From Nesterenkonia halotolerans (lineage in GTDB: Bacteria > Actinomycetota > Actinomycetes > Actinomycetales > Micrococcaceae): a stretch of 64,000 nt of DNA. Position 1 is the stretch's first letter. Every line of letters begins with the position of its first letter. The DNA lies in the NCBI RefSeq assembly GCF_014874065.1, contig NZ_JADBEE010000001.1, positions 1,674,001 through 1,738,000 on the forward strand, in the 5' to 3' direction. The translations under genes and the position numbers were made by a program. Shown piece by piece: positions 50,595 through 60,915 of this stretch. The notes beneath the pieces were generated by a model that worked only from the letters and a program-made list of their open reading frames with translations, was not told the origin of the DNA and ran no database searches.

Positions 50595-52431
50595 GGAGAT
50601 GCCGCTCCTCTTCCTGGTGGTCTTCGGCTGTCCCATGGCGTGCCTGCACCTGCTGATCTGCAGGTGCCTGGTGGTCTGGGGATTCTGGCTGGTCTGCTGT
50701 GCTGGCCGGGGCCTCGGCGTCGCCGTCGGCCGGGGCGGTCGCCTCTGCCGCCTTGCGTTCGAACTCCTGCAGCTCCTCCGGGCGCATCCAGTGGTTGCGA
50801 TCGCTGTAGCGTCGGGCCGTCGCAGCCTGAGCCGACTCGTACTCGAAGAGTTCCTGCACCGCGTCCAGGTCCTGGTTCTTCAGCCTCGACTGGAAGGGGC
50901 CTGCGGGGGAATGCACGAAGATGTCCGCCACCGCCCGCCCACGCTGCAGCGGTCCCTGGTGCATGCTCAGCGACTGGATGCGCTCATGCGGGATCATCGT
51001 CAGCCGTCGCGCGGCACGCCCATCGCGGAACATCAGCGCAGCCGGGGTGGTGCGGAACCCACGACGACGGCGCACGTACGGGTCGAAGAGCCGCGCTCGG
51101 CGGGGCACTTCGGTGAAGTTCAACTCGGTGCCGCTGTTCAACAGCCCTGCCGTGAAGACCTCCTCCGGGTTCTCCACCTGCAGATCCGGGAACATCTCGG
51201 CGACGGTGGCCATGACGTCCTCGATCCGGCCGACCGGAAGCAGCACCGAGCGCTTCTCGCCGATCCCGTAGCCGGCCACGGTGACCACGATGCGGAACCA
51301 CTTGAAGGGCCGCCAGAGCACCGGCTGCTGAACCTGCAGCGCCTGGACCCTGCCCGGAGGGATGGTCTGGTTCGTGGTCTCCAGCAGCCCGTAGCGGATC
51401 CGCAGCCCCGCACTGGTGGCGGTGGAGGTGAACCCGAAGCCCGAGCTGAACTGTTGGTAATAGATGGTGATCGCGGCGATCGCCATGGGCAGGAACGTGG
51501 GAATGCCGAGGGCGGCGACCACCGGCCAGACCGCTCCGAAACCTTCAGCAGGGTCCAGCGAGGCGGTGATGAGGCCAGCGATCACTGCGCCGACCGCGAC
51601 GAGGATCAGCAGCAGCACGAAGATCGTCCCCCAGCCGCTGAGCACTGAACCGATCAGCCGCCCGGTGGGGACCTTCGCGACGAGCCGGTCGGGGCTCCCT
51701 GGGGGCGCCGTCGGCTGGCTGTGCGAATCCGCAGGCGCGCGCCACTCGCCGTCGGCGGTCGCAGTGCCCTCCGGCTCGGCGCCGGGGACTGGCCCGGTCG
51801 AGTCCTGTGCAGTGGTGGGGGAGCTGGGCGGGTTGCCCGCGGCGCGGTCCATGATCTCGGCGCGGAGCTCCTCCGCCTGCGCCTTCTTCAGGAACGCCAG
51901 GGTGGCGGCTGTCCCGTCACCCTCGGCCACCTCGAACTTCAGCTCGGCCAGACCGGTGATCCTCGCCGCCAGCGGCTGGCGAAGGTCCACTGCCTGGACT
52001 CGATCGATGCGTGCCTGGCGGTGCTGGCGCACGAACACACCCGACTTCACCATCACGTGCTCGGCGGTGATCTTGTATCGGGTGAACCACCAGGTGAGCA
52101 CGAAGCTGCCGAAGATCAGCACGATGATCAGCAGCGCACCGACTCCGCCGAGGATGAAGGGCATCGGGTTCGCCGAGACGTCGCGCTGGATCTCACCGCT
52201 CTGGACGGCCTGCCAGGCATCCGCCCACATCTGCCAGTTGTAGCCGAAGACGATGCCCGGAATGGCGATCACGGTGACCCAGCCGCGCACGAACGGGCTC
52301 AGCGGGTGGACCTTGGTCCAGCTGGGATCGAACCAGCGTTCGGGACCAGAGTCGGTGCTCGTGGGCTGCGTGGCTGCGGACTGCGTGCCCGGGGGCTGGT
52401 CCGTGGTTCCTTCGCTCATGTGTGCGCTCAC
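50584..52431 (-). CDS. Large PH-domain membrane protein (YdbT-like)
   Basis: 615 residues with four to five membrane helices and three bacterial PH (bPH2, formerly DUF304) segments: FTRYKITAEHVMVKSGVFVRQHRQARIDRVQAVD, IRYGLLETTNQTIPPGRVQALQVQQP and LTMIPHERIQSLSMHQGPLQR. A Pro/Ala/Glu-rich tail ends the protein. Same build as Bacillus YdbT. GTG at 52431 overlaps the stop of the short PH gene by four bases (GTGA), so the two are coupled. Function is unknown in actinobacteria; YdbST gives some resistance to antimicrobial compounds in Bacillus. Confidence 0.88.
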   Translation of the reverse strand: MSAHMSEGTTDQPPGTQSAATQPTSTDSGPERWFDPSWTKVHPLSPFVRGWVTVIAIPGIVFGYNWQMWADAWQAVQSGEIQRDVSANPMPFILGGVGALLIIVLIFGSFVLTWWFTRYKITAEHVMVKSGVFVRQHRQARIDRVQAVDLRQPLAARITGLAELKFEVAEGDGTAATLAFLKKAQAEELRAEIMDRAAGNPPSSPTTAQDSTGPVPGAEPEGTATADGEWRAPADSHSQPTAPPGSPDRLVAKVPTGRLIGSVLSGWGTIFVLLLILVAVGAVIAGLITASLDPAEGFGAVWPVVAALGIPTFLPMAIAAITIYYQQFSSGFGFTSTATSAGLRIRYGLLETTNQTIPPGRVQALQVQQPVLWRPFKWFRIVVTVAGYGIGEKRSVLLPVGRIEDVMATVAEMFPDLQVENPEEVFTAGLLNSGTELNFTEVPRRARLFDPYVRRRRGFRTTPAALMFRDGRAARRLTMIPHERIQSLSMHQGPLQRGRAVADIFVHSPAGPFQSRLKNQDLDAVQELFEYESAQAATARRYSDRNHWMRPEELQEFERKAAEATAPADGDAEAPASTADQPESPDHQAPADQQVQARHGTAEDHQEEERHLRER

Positions 52432-52940
52432 AACCCAGCCAGTCGTGCCTGGCCACGGACGGAGAGCTCCTCACGCAGCCGGGCGCCCTCCTGGCGCGAG
52501 GCGCCGGGGATGACCGCATCGGTGGCCGCGGCGGCGGTCTTGAGCTGCACCGTGCAGAGGCCGAAGCGGCGCATGAGCGGACCCGCCTCGATGTCGACGT
52601 ACTGCAGCCGCCCGTAGGGCACCGCGACGACCCGCTGGAAGAGGATCCCTCGCCGGATCAGGAGATCGTCCTCGCGCTCGTGGTATCCGATCGAGCGGAT
52701 GCGCCGTGGGACGAGCGCCAGGTCAGCCGCGGCCCAGAGCAGCAGCACGCCGACGACGAGGATCTCGATCCAGCCGGGAATGTTGCCGATCACTCCGAGA
52801 GCATCCAGGACTATGGGCGTCGCCACTGCTGCCAGGGTGATCACCCATCCGATGATTCCGGTGATGAACTTGACGGTGATGTACCGATCGTCCACCCGGG
52901 TCCAGGTGACACCTGTGGGGTCAATGGGTTCCGCGGGCAT
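52428..52940 (-). CDS. Small PH-domain membrane protein (YdbS-like)
   Basis: 170 residues, two membrane helices (about 25-45 and 50-70) and one bPH2 domain with RSIGYHEREDDLLIRRGILFQRVVAVPYGRLQYVDIEAGPLMRRFGL. It is the usual partner of the large PH protein encoded next. ATG at 52940 is used because GAGGAGGGCT lies before it; it overlaps the DUF3180 gene by 20 bases. Confidence 0.88.
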   Translation of the reverse strand: MPAEPIDPTGVTWTRVDDRYITVKFITGIIGWVITLAAVATPIVLDALGVIGNIPGWIEILVVGVLLLWAAADLALVPRRIRSIGYHEREDDLLIRRGILFQRVVAVPYGRLQYVDIEAGPLMRRFGLCTVQLKTAAAATDAVIPGASRQEGARLREELSVRGQARLAGL

Positions 52941-53484
52941 AGCCCTCCTCTGGTATCGATCCTGTGCTGCGGCGACGCTCCCTGCCCTCGGTCCGGTCCC
53001 CTTCTGGGGGATTCTCATCCGGGGGAATGCGGCAGAGCAGCTCCACGACGAATCCTATGATGACCCAGATCGCTCCCCCCGTGATCATCAGAAGGGATGA
53101 GATCACTGTAGGTGCTGTGAGCGAGACCGAGGGCATCAGATCCATCAGGACTCCCGCATGCCAGCCAGCGATCAGCGCTCCGGCATAGGCGCCGGCCTGG
53201 CCCGCGGCGACCACTCGGACCGCCTGCAGGGGGTGCAGCCTGCGCGGAGTGCGCGGTGCGCGGAGTCCCTGTTCCGCCGCGCGGGCGATCTGCCGCTGGT
53301 CCCTGTAGACCAGCAGCCCCAGGGTCAGGATGATCAGGGCGATGCCGAGCAGCGTGATCAGTGAGGTGCGGGGAAGCACCGGTGACCCGAACCCTGCCGA
53401 GGCCATGAGCGCTGTGGCGAGGAGGCCGCCGAGCGCGGCGGCGGCGGCGATGATCAGCAGCCACAGTGGACGCAGCCGGCTCAT
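52921..53484 (-). CDS. DUF3180 membrane protein
   Basis: 187 residues with four membrane helices. The start MSRLRPLWLLIIAAAAALGGLLAT and the HPLQAVRVVAAGQAGAYAGALIAGWHAG segment are typical of DUF3180, which in actinobacteria almost always follows folK. Function unknown. ATG at 53484 overlaps the folK stop by four bases, so translation is coupled with the folate genes. Confidence 0.87.
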   Translation of the reverse strand: MSRLRPLWLLIIAAAAALGGLLATALMASAGFGSPVLPRTSLITLLGIALIILTLGLLVYRDQRQIARAAEQGLRAPRTPRRLHPLQAVRVVAAGQAGAYAGALIAGWHAGVLMDLMPSVSLTAPTVISSLLMITGGAIWVIIGFVVELLCRIPPDENPPEGDRTEGRERRRSTGSIPEEGYARGTH

Positions 53485-54488
53485 GGTCTCACCCCAGTGT
53501 TCAGGTGTTCCTCGGCGAGCTCCACGGTGGCCGAGTCTGCGGCCTGCGCGGCGAGTTCGGCCACGAAGACGCCGCCGAGGGTCGCCTGCGGGTCCATCCA
53601 CGTCCAGGGCACCAGCACGAAGCCACGCTGGGCGGCACGCGGATGAGGGATCTGCAGGGCAGGTGTGGAGACGCGCGCGGAGCCGTAGGTGATGATGTCG
53701 ATGTCCAGCGTCCGCGGACCCCAGTGGATCTCTCCGTTCTCGGCGCCGCGGGCCCGGTGGTGCTCTGCCTCGACCTGCTGGGTCAGCGCGAGAAGTTCCT
53801 GCGGGCTCTTGGTCGTCGCGACCTCGATCACCTGGTTGAGGAAGTCTGGCTGATCCGGGGGCCCGCCGACCGGGCGGGTGCGCGCCAGCGGTGAGGCGGC
53901 GAGCACGCGGAGCCCGGCACGGCTGCGCAGCGAGGTCACTGCCGAGGCGAGGGTCGCCGTCGAGTCGCCGAGATTCGAGCCCAGCGCCAGGACGGCGCGC
54001 ACCTCGGCATCGGTGGTCGCCGCACCCTCGGGGGCACCGACCCCCGCAGAGGCCTCAGCGTCCTCCGACGTCCGAGCATCCTCGCCCACTGAACGCGGCG
54101 ACAGGTCCGCGCGTGTCCGGCGAGCCGTCACGGAGACATCCTGGAAGCTCTGGGGCAGCGGCGCCTGGGGCTTGTGCACTGTGATCTCGGCGGCGAGGAG
54201 GCGTGCGTCGCTGCGCAGGATTTCCCGCGCAAGATGATCGGCGAGGGCTTCGATCAGGTCAAAGGGCTCACCGGTGATCGCTGCTTCGATGAGCTCGGCG
54301 ATCTCGACGTAGGAGACGGTGTCCTGCAGCTCGTCGCTGCGGCCCGCTGCCCGGAAGTCCAGGGTCAGCTCGGCGTCGACCCGGAAGGGCTGACCCTCGC
54401 GCTTCTCGAAGTCGAAGACACCGTGGTGGCCGGTGGCCGTGAGACCCGTGAGCCGGATGGTGTCGCTGAGATCGCTCCTGCTGGGCAT
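53481..54488 (-). CDS. Fused dihydroneopterin aldolase/HPPK (FolB-FolK)
   Basis: 335 residues. Residues about 8-125 are FolB (IRLTGLTATGHHGVFDFEKREGQPF, SYVEIAELI). An Ala/Glu-rich linker follows, then FolK from about 160 (VRAVLALGSNLGDSTATLASAV, RTRPVGGPPDQPDFLNQVIEV, HWGPRTLDIDIITYG, IPHPRAAQRGFVLVPW). The two make 6-hydroxymethyl-dihydropterin and then activate it with pyrophosphate, adjacent steps of folate synthesis. There is no stop or frameshift between the domains, so it is one bifunctional protein. Four bases separate it from folP. Confidence 0.95.
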   Translation of the reverse strand: MPSRSDLSDTIRLTGLTATGHHGVFDFEKREGQPFRVDAELTLDFRAAGRSDELQDTVSYVEIAELIEAAITGEPFDLIEALADHLAREILRSDARLLAAEITVHKPQAPLPQSFQDVSVTARRTRADLSPRSVGEDARTSEDAEASAGVGAPEGAATTDAEVRAVLALGSNLGDSTATLASAVTSLRSRAGLRVLAASPLARTRPVGGPPDQPDFLNQVIEVATTKSPQELLALTQQVEAEHHRARGAENGEIHWGPRTLDIDIITYGSARVSTPALQIPHPRAAQRGFVLVPWTWMDPQATLGGVFVAELAAQAADSATVELAEEHLNTGVRP

Positions 54489-54492
54489 GCCC

Positions 54493-55416
54493 CTAGCTTC
54501 TCAGCTTGGAGATCACTTGCACAGCATCTCGGCTTCCCTGCACGTCGTGGACGCGAATGCCCCAGACTCCGGCCTCCGCCGCGACTGCGGAGAGCACCGC
54601 CGTGGCGGCGTCTCGCGGATGGGCGGCTCCGAACGCCGCCGCACCGGACCTTGGCGCACCGGTCCCTGCCGCGCCGGACTCACGAGATGCCGACGCATCT
54701 GTCCTGGAGGCGCTGGCGCCCGCAGCCGAGACCGAGCCGAGGAACCCCTTGCGGGAGGCGCCGAAGAGCACTCGGTGTCCGAGCCCGACGAAGCTCTCCA
54801 GGCCGCGGACGAGTTCCCAGTTCTGCTCGTGGGTCTTGGAGAAGCCGATCCCCGGGTCCAGGATGATCTGTTCCCGACGGGCCCCCGCCGCCAGATAGCG
54901 ATCGCGCAGCCCGGTGAGCTCCTGGATGACGTCTTCGAGCAGGGAGTCGTAGCCGGTGAGCGAGCCCATGGTCTGGGCATCGCCGCGGTTGTGGGTGATC
55001 ACGATCTGCGCGCCGGTCTCGGCGATCAGGTCCGGCATCGCAGGGTCGGTGAGCAGGCCGGAGACGTCGTTGATGATCAGTTCGCGTGGATCGACCCCCG
55101 CCTGATCGGCGGATTTCAGCGCGGCCAGGGCCGTCGCGGCGCGGCGGGTGTCCACCGACACGCGGATGCCGCAGCCGAAGAGCTCGCTGAGCACCGGGAG
55201 GATCCTGCGCTGCTCCTCCTCCACCGCAGTGGGCTGCGCCCCGGGTCGGGTGGATTCCCCGCCGACGTCGATGATCTCGGCCCCGTCCTGCGTCATGCGC
55301 ATCGCCTCGGTCACCGCGGCCACGACGTCGGGCGAGCCTGCGCCGTCGTCGAACCGGCCGCCGTCGGAGAAGGAGTCGGGGGTGAGGTTGAGGATCCCCA
55401 TGATGGAGGTGCGCAT
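54493..55416 (-). CDS. folP: Dihydropteroate synthase
   Basis: 307 residues. The diphosphate loop MGILNLTPDSFSDGG starts at residue 6, IDVGGESTRPGAQP follows, and ELIINDVSGL, DPGIGFSKTHEQN and LFGASRKGFLG complete the DHPS set. It condenses the activated pterin with p-aminobenzoate and is the sulfonamide target. ATG at 55416 is preferred to a TTG at 55446 because the conserved region starts immediately. An Ala/Ser/Arg-rich insert near the C-terminus is not conserved in the family. Confidence 0.95.
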   Translation of the reverse strand: MRTSIMGILNLTPDSFSDGGRFDDGAGSPDVVAAVTEAMRMTQDGAEIIDVGGESTRPGAQPTAVEEEQRRILPVLSELFGCGIRVSVDTRRAATALAALKSADQAGVDPRELIINDVSGLLTDPAMPDLIAETGAQIVITHNRGDAQTMGSLTGYDSLLEDVIQELTGLRDRYLAAGARREQIILDPGIGFSKTHEQNWELVRGLESFVGLGHRVLFGASRKGFLGSVSAAGASASRTDASASRESGAAGTGAPRSGAAAFGAAHPRDAATAVLSAVAAEAGVWGIRVHDVQGSRDAVQVISKLRS

Positions 55417-55524
55417 CTGAGACTCGCTTCGGCTGGGACTGGGCAACAGGCATGGCAGGGCAGCCTCGATGGCTGGGCTCCCATTATGCCCCTGGGGTGC
55501 GCCGATGTACGAGGGCGAGGAGGC

Positions 55525-56112
55525 TCAGCTGGGCCGGCCGTGGAGCATCAGGCTCATCGCCTCGGAGCGGGTGGCCGCGTCACGCAGCTGGCCACGCACT
55601 GCCGAGGTGATGGTGCGCGCACCGGGCTTGGAGACTCCCCGCATCGACATGCACAGGTGCTCCGCCTCGACGACGACGATCGCCCCGCCCGGGGCCAGAT
55701 GCTCCACCAGGGCGTCGACCACCTGGGTGGTGAGCTGCTCCTGGACCTGTGGGCGCTTGGCGAAGATGTCCACCAGCCGGGCGAGCTTGCTCAGGCCGGT
55801 GACCTTGCCCTCCGGGGAGGGGATGTAGCCGATGTGCGCGTGGCCGAAGAACGGCACCAGGTGGTGCTCGCACATGGAGTAGAAGGGCACATCGCGGACC
55901 AGCACGAGCTCCTCGTGGCCGATGTCGAAGGTGGTCGACATCAGCTCCGCGGGGTCCTCGCGGAGGCCCTGGAAGGCCTCCTCATAGGCCCGCGCCACGC
56001 GTGCCGGGGTGCCCTTGAGGCCGTCGCGCTCGGGATCCTCGCCCACAGCGAGGAGGATCTCGCGCACTGCGGCCTCGATGCGGGGCAGGTCCACGGCGGG
56101 ATGCTCAGCCAT
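55525..56112 (-). CDS. folE: GTP cyclohydrolase I
   Basis: 195 residues. Zinc and active-site residues are in [25 protein letters not shown] and [19 protein letters not shown], with GLSKLARLV between. It makes dihydroneopterin triphosphate from GTP, the first step of folate synthesis. ATG at 56112 is chosen because it overlaps the ftsH stop by only eight bases and begins near the conserved IEAAVREIL; an ATG at 56154 would overlap by 50. Confidence 0.95.
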   Translation of the reverse strand: MAEHPAVDLPRIEAAVREILLAVGEDPERDGLKGTPARVARAYEEAFQGLREDPAELMSTTFDIGHEELVLVRDVPFYSMCEHHLVPFFGHAHIGYIPSPEGKVTGLSKLARLVDIFAKRPQVQEQLTTQVVDALVEHLAPGGAIVVVEAEHLCMSMRGVSKPGARTITSAVRGQLRDAATRSEAMSLMLHGRPS

Positions 56113-58066
56113 CGCTGCGCTCACCGTCGAACTGGTACTGGGGGTCCCGCTCATCCTCGGGGACCACTTCGGAGGTGATGGTGACCGGACGCCCGGGAGA
56201 GGACTCCCAGACCTGGCGCACCGGACGCTTGATCACGTCGTGGAAGATGGCGGCGACCTCGTGGGCGTTGAGCGTCTCCACTCGGAGCAGCTCTTCGGCG
56301 AGGCGGTCCAGCACATGCCGATTCTCATGCAGCGCGTGGTACGCCTCGTCGTGCGCCTCGTCGATGATGGCGCGGACCTCGGTGTCGATCACGGCGGCGA
56401 GCTCCTCGGAGTACTCCTTGCCCTGTGCCATCTCGCGTCCCAGGAACGGGCTGGTGTCCCCGGTGCCGAGCTTCACGGAGCCGATCTTGGCGCTCATGCC
56501 GTACTCGGTGACCATCCTGCGCGCCGTGTCGGTGGCCTTCTCGATGTCGTTCGCCGCACCGGTGGAGGGATCCTGGAAGACGATCTCCTCGGCCACGCGC
56601 CCGCCCATGGCGTAGGCGATCGTGTCGAGCAGCTCATTGCGGGTCGTGGAGTACTTGTCCTCCTCGGGCACCACCATGGTGTACCCCAGGGCGCGTCCGC
56701 GCGGGAGGATCGTGATCTTGGTGACCGGCGCCGAATAGTTCAGCGCGGCCGCCACCAGGGCGTGCCCGCCCTCGTGATACGCGGTGACCCGACGCTCGTG
56801 ATCCTTCATCAGCCGGGTGCGCTTCTGCGGTCCGGCCATGACACGGTCGATGGCCTCATCGATCGCGCGGTCATCGATCAGGTCGGCATTGGACCGGGCG
56901 GTCAGCAGGGCGGCCTCGTTGAGCACGTTCGCCAGGTCGGCGCCGGTGTAGCCGGGGGTCTTGCGGGCCACGGCCTTGAGGTCCACGTCATCGACCATCG
57001 GCTTGCCCTTGGCGTGGACCTCGAGGATCGCGCGGCGTCCGGCGAAGTCGGGGGCCTCTACGGGGATCTGCCGGTCGAAGCGTCCGGGACGCAGCAGCGC
57101 CGGGTCCAGGACATCGGGACGGTTGGTGGCCGCGATGACGATGATGTTGGTGTTGGCGTCGAAGCCATCCATCTCCACCAGCAGCTGGTTCAGGGTCTGC
57201 TCGCGCTCGTCATTGCCACCACCCACGCCGGCGCCGCGCTGGCGACCCACGGCGTCGATCTCATCGACGAAGATGATGGCCGGAGCGTTCTCCTTGGCCT
57301 GCTTGAACAGGTCACGGACGCGGGAGGCGCCCACACCGACGAACATCTCCACGAAGTCCGAGCCGGAGATCGAGTAGAACGCACCGCCGGCCTCGCCCGC
57401 CACAGCCTTGGCGAGCAGGGTCTTGCCGGTGCCGGGCGCGCCGTAGAGCAGCACGCCCTTGGGGATCTTGGCACCGAGGCGCTGGAACTTCTCGGGCTCG
57501 GAGAGGAACTCCTTGATCTCGTGGAGCTCCTCGACGGCCTCCTCGGCGCCCGCGACATCGCCGAAGGCCACCTGGGGCATGTCCTTGTCGAACATCTTGG
57601 CCTTGGACTTGCCGAACTGCATGACCCGGGAGTTGCCGCCGGACATCCGCCCGATCAGCCAGATGAACAGCAGCGCGATGATCAGGAACGGGATCATGAA
57701 GCCGAGCATGGACAGCAGCCAGTTCGACTGCTCCGGCTCATCGCTGTAGCCGTCGAGCTCGGCGTCGGAGATGGCGTTGACCACGTTCTCGGCGCGGGCA
57801 GTGGAGTAGAAGAAGTGGACGACGTCGCCGACCTCTTCGCCGTCCTGCTCATAGGGCGAGCTGAGGTTCAGCGTGACCCGCTGGTCCCCGTCCTCGACCT
57901 GGGCCTCTTCGACCTCGCCGTCAGCGAGCAGCTCCATGCCCACATTGGTGTCCACCCGCTGGCCATTGGCCGAGGAGGAGAACATCATGGGCACGACGAG
58001 CAGCAGCAGCACCACTGCCAGGAGGATCCAGAACAGTGGTCCGGTGAAGATCTTCTTGAAGTTCAT
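56105..58066 (-). CDS. ftsH: ATP-dependent zinc metalloprotease FtsH
   Basis: 653 residues. Two membrane helices (about 8-27 and 110-132) flank an outer domain. The AAA domain has Walker [14 protein letters not shown], Walker [12 protein letters not shown] and the second region of homology [10 protein letters not shown]. The protease site is [11 protein letters not shown]. It degrades membrane and short-lived soluble proteins. It leads the folate cluster and overlaps folE by eight bases. The upstream spacer has four CTA(G) steps at 8-9-base intervals. Confidence 0.97.
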   Translation of the reverse strand: MNFKKIFTGPLFWILLAVVLLLLVVPMMFSSSANGQRVDTNVGMELLADGEVEEAQVEDGDQRVTLNLSSPYEQDGEEVGDVVHFFYSTARAENVVNAISDAELDGYSDEPEQSNWLLSMLGFMIPFLIIALLFIWLIGRMSGGNSRVMQFGKSKAKMFDKDMPQVAFGDVAGAEEAVEELHEIKEFLSEPEKFQRLGAKIPKGVLLYGAPGTGKTLLAKAVAGEAGGAFYSISGSDFVEMFVGVGASRVRDLFKQAKENAPAIIFVDEIDAVGRQRGAGVGGGNDEREQTLNQLLVEMDGFDANTNIIVIAATNRPDVLDPALLRPGRFDRQIPVEAPDFAGRRAILEVHAKGKPMVDDVDLKAVARKTPGYTGADLANVLNEAALLTARSNADLIDDRAIDEAIDRVMAGPQKRTRLMKDHERRVTAYHEGGHALVAAALNYSAPVTKITILPRGRALGYTMVVPEEDKYSTTRNELLDTIAYAMGGRVAEEIVFQDPSTGAANDIEKATDTARRMVTEYGMSAKIGSVKLGTGDTSPFLGREMAQGKEYSEELAAVIDTEVRAIIDEAHDEAYHALHENRHVLDRLAEELLRVETLNAHEVAAIFHDVIKRPVRQVWESSPGRPVTITSEVVPEDERDPQYQFDGERSDG

Positions 58067-58177
58067 GCAGCTCCGTCAGACGCAGATGTGCCTAGCCTGT
58101 CTAGGGTGCTAGGGCCTCTAAAGGTACTCGGGCAGGGCGGCACGCGGGTAACCGGTCCGGCGACGTTCGCCGCCAGC

Positions 58178-58729
<552 letters not shown>

Positions 58730-58768
58730 GGGCGGTGTCCAGCTCCTTGTAGGTGAGTCTCGCGTTCC

Positions 58769-59791
58769 TCAGTTCAGGCGTGGAACGATGACAAGTTTCC
58801 CATAGTCCGGGCTTTCGCGTGTGCCACGGTGCGCGCTCAGGTGTCCCTCCAGCTCCACGGGCCCCGCGGAGCCCTCGGTGACCAGCAGCTTCTCCACCGC
58901 GCCGAGGCGTTCGAAGGATGGTGCAGACCCTCCCGCGGCGACGACGGCGAGCGCGATCACCCGGCGGCGGATGGCCGGTGGCGCCCGGTGCAGCGCCGCA
59001 AGGTCCATGCGCAGCTGACCTTCGGCGCCGGGGTCCTCCAGCAGGGCGGCGAAGACCTGTTTGGCCTCCTGCTCCAGATAGGCGGCGTCCTCGGCCGCGA
59101 TCTGCGCGGTGCGCGCCAGCGACTCACGGATCGAGCCGCTGAGCTCGGCCTGCAGAAACGGAAGGATCCGGGTGCGCACCCGGGAGCGCAGATACCGCGG
59201 ATCCGCGTTGGCCGGGTCCTGCCAGGGGGTCAGGCCGGCGTGGGCGCAGATCTCCTCGGTCTCGGCGCGGCTGAGCCCCAGCAGCGGACGGCGGAAGGGG
59301 CCCCGCTCGGCAGGGATCCCGGCCAGAGTTCGGGTGCCGGAGCCGCGAGCCAGGCCCAGCAGCACCTGTTCTGCCTGATCGTCCTGCGTGTGGGCGAGCA
59401 GCATCCGGCTGGCACCGGTCCGGGCCAGCGCCTGCTTGAAGGCGGTGTAGCGCGCCGTGCGCGCGGCGGCCTCGGGCCCGGTCCTGGAGCTGGGGTCCAC
59501 GGCTGCCGGCAGCGAGATCAGCGGCTCCAGACCCAGACTCTCCAGCTGGCGCAGCGCCGTCGCGGTGACGGCTTCGCTGTCCGGGTGCAGCTGGTGGTCC
59601 ACGACGACGGCGCCCACCCGTGCCTGCGCCAGCGGCCCCGAGCTGCGCTGATGGTGGAACGCGGCGGCCACCGCGAGCGCCAGCGAGTCGGCGCCCCCTG
59701 AACAGGCCACCAGGGTCAGCCCCGCGGGATCGACGACCGCCTCGACGGCTCGTCTGGCGCGATTGAGCGAGTCTGGGAAGCGCGGGCTCAC
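58769..59791 (-). CDS. tilS: tRNA(Ile)-lysidine synthase TilS
   Basis: 340 residues. The PP-loop is LVACSGGADSLALAVA, and HTQDDQAEQVLLGLARGSGTRTLAGIP and TPWQDPANADPRYLRSRVR are TilS hallmarks. It converts C34 of tRNA-Ile(CAU) to lysidine. GTG at 59791 is used: it overlaps the stop of the preceding gene by four bases; the open frame runs eight codons further without support. Confidence 0.94.
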   Translation of the reverse strand: MSPRFPDSLNRARRAVEAVVDPAGLTLVACSGGADSLALAVAAAFHHQRSSGPLAQARVGAVVVDHQLHPDSEAVTATALRQLESLGLEPLISLPAAVDPSSRTGPEAAARTARYTAFKQALARTGASRMLLAHTQDDQAEQVLLGLARGSGTRTLAGIPAERGPFRRPLLGLSRAETEEICAHAGLTPWQDPANADPRYLRSRVRTRILPFLQAELSGSIRESLARTAQIAAEDAAYLEQEAKQVFAALLEDPGAEGQLRMDLAALHRAPPAIRRRVIALAVVAAGGSAPSFERLGAVEKLLVTEGSAGPVELEGHLSAHRGTRESPDYGKLVIVPRLN

Positions 59792-60858
59792 ACCAGCCCC
59801 ATGCGCTCGATCCACTCCTGCGGATGGTGCAGCTCGTGCTCGGTGGGCAGATGCTCCGGGGACTCCCAGATGGTGTTGAAGGAGTCCATGCCCACAGCCT
59901 CGACGATGTGCCCGACGAACTTCTGGCCGTCCCGGTACTGCGCGGCCTTGAGATCCAGCTGCAGCAGCCGGCGGATGAACTTCTCCATCGGGGTGCGCGT
60001 CTTGCCGCGCGCCTCGAAGCGTCGGCGGATGGTCTTCACGCTGGGCACGATCGAGGAGTCCACCGAGTCCATGATCACGTTGGCATGGCCTTCCAGCAGG
60101 CTCATCACAGCTGTCAGATGAGACATGGTCTCGCGGTCTGCCGGGGACTGGATGACCTCGATGAGCCCTCGCCCCTTGCGCACCTCGGAGATGATCTCGC
60201 CGAGACGTTCGCCGAAACCGGTGGCCATGCCCATGGTGGACGAGCTCAGTTCGGTGATCTTGGACCGGAGATGGTCCGCCAGCCAGGGCGCGGCGGCGAA
60301 CTGCACGCGGTGGGTCTGCTCATGCAGGCAGACCCAGAGCCGGAAGTCCTCGCGCACCACGTTGAGCTCGGTGCTGATCTCCACGATGTTCGGTGCGACC
60401 AGGATCAGCCGGTTCTGTCCGAAGGGGTCGAACTGGCCGAGCACGTTGGCCGAGAGGAAGGAGAGCATGGCGCCGAGCTCTGCTCCGGCGAAGGAGGACC
60501 CGAAGACCTGGGCGTTGGAGCCCTCCCTGCCCAGCTCGGGCTTCTGCTCCAGGACGACCTTCAGTGCGGGCCCCAGCAGCTCACGAAAGCTCTGCGCGTT
60601 CGCCTTGGACCAGGTGGCCCGGTCCACGACCAGGGTCTCCGCCGGGTCGGTGCCCAGATTCTCGGCGACGTCCAGACCCGTGATCCGATGGACGTGGCCC
60701 ACGGCCTGCGCGGCGGCACGGCGAAGAGCGTCGACCTCCTCGGTGACCTGAGCTGGGGTGAACCGGGGGCCGGCGGGGGCCAGCTTGGCCGCCGTCGTGC
60801 TGGCAATCTCCCAGTTGATCATCAGGTCGCCGGCGTGGGCCTCGGAGATGCTGTTCAT
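59788..60858 (-). CDS. Zinc-dependent metalloprotease-like protein (DUF2342)
   Basis: 356 residues. The HExxH-like VCLHEQTHRVQFAA (His-Glu-Gln-Thr-His) and EISTELNVVREDFRLW mark DUF2342, also called F420-biosynthesis-associated in some databases. The family is thought to be a zincin fold but activity is not shown. It stands in its usual place before tilS. The start at 60858 gives MNSISEAHAGDLMINWEIA; an internal ATG 12 codons in is also possible. Confidence 0.88.
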   Translation of the reverse strand: MNSISEAHAGDLMINWEIASTTAAKLAPAGPRFTPAQVTEEVDALRRAAAQAVGHVHRITGLDVAENLGTDPAETLVVDRATWSKANAQSFRELLGPALKVVLEQKPELGREGSNAQVFGSSFAGAELGAMLSFLSANVLGQFDPFGQNRLILVAPNIVEISTELNVVREDFRLWVCLHEQTHRVQFAAAPWLADHLRSKITELSSSTMGMATGFGERLGEIISEVRKGRGLIEVIQSPADRETMSHLTAVMSLLEGHANVIMDSVDSSIVPSVKTIRRRFEARGKTRTPMEKFIRRLLQLDLKAAQYRDGQKFVGHIVEAVGMDSFNTIWESPEHLPTEHELHHPQEWIERMGLV

Positions 60859-60915
60859 CGCCCCATCACATCACAACAACCTCGGTGCCGGCGCAGAGTC
60901 GTCGCCCGGTGAACC

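Noticed and set aside
54433..56178. 581-codon plus-strand frame over folB, folP and folE
   Set aside because: Antisense shadow; the minus-strand genes have all family motifs.
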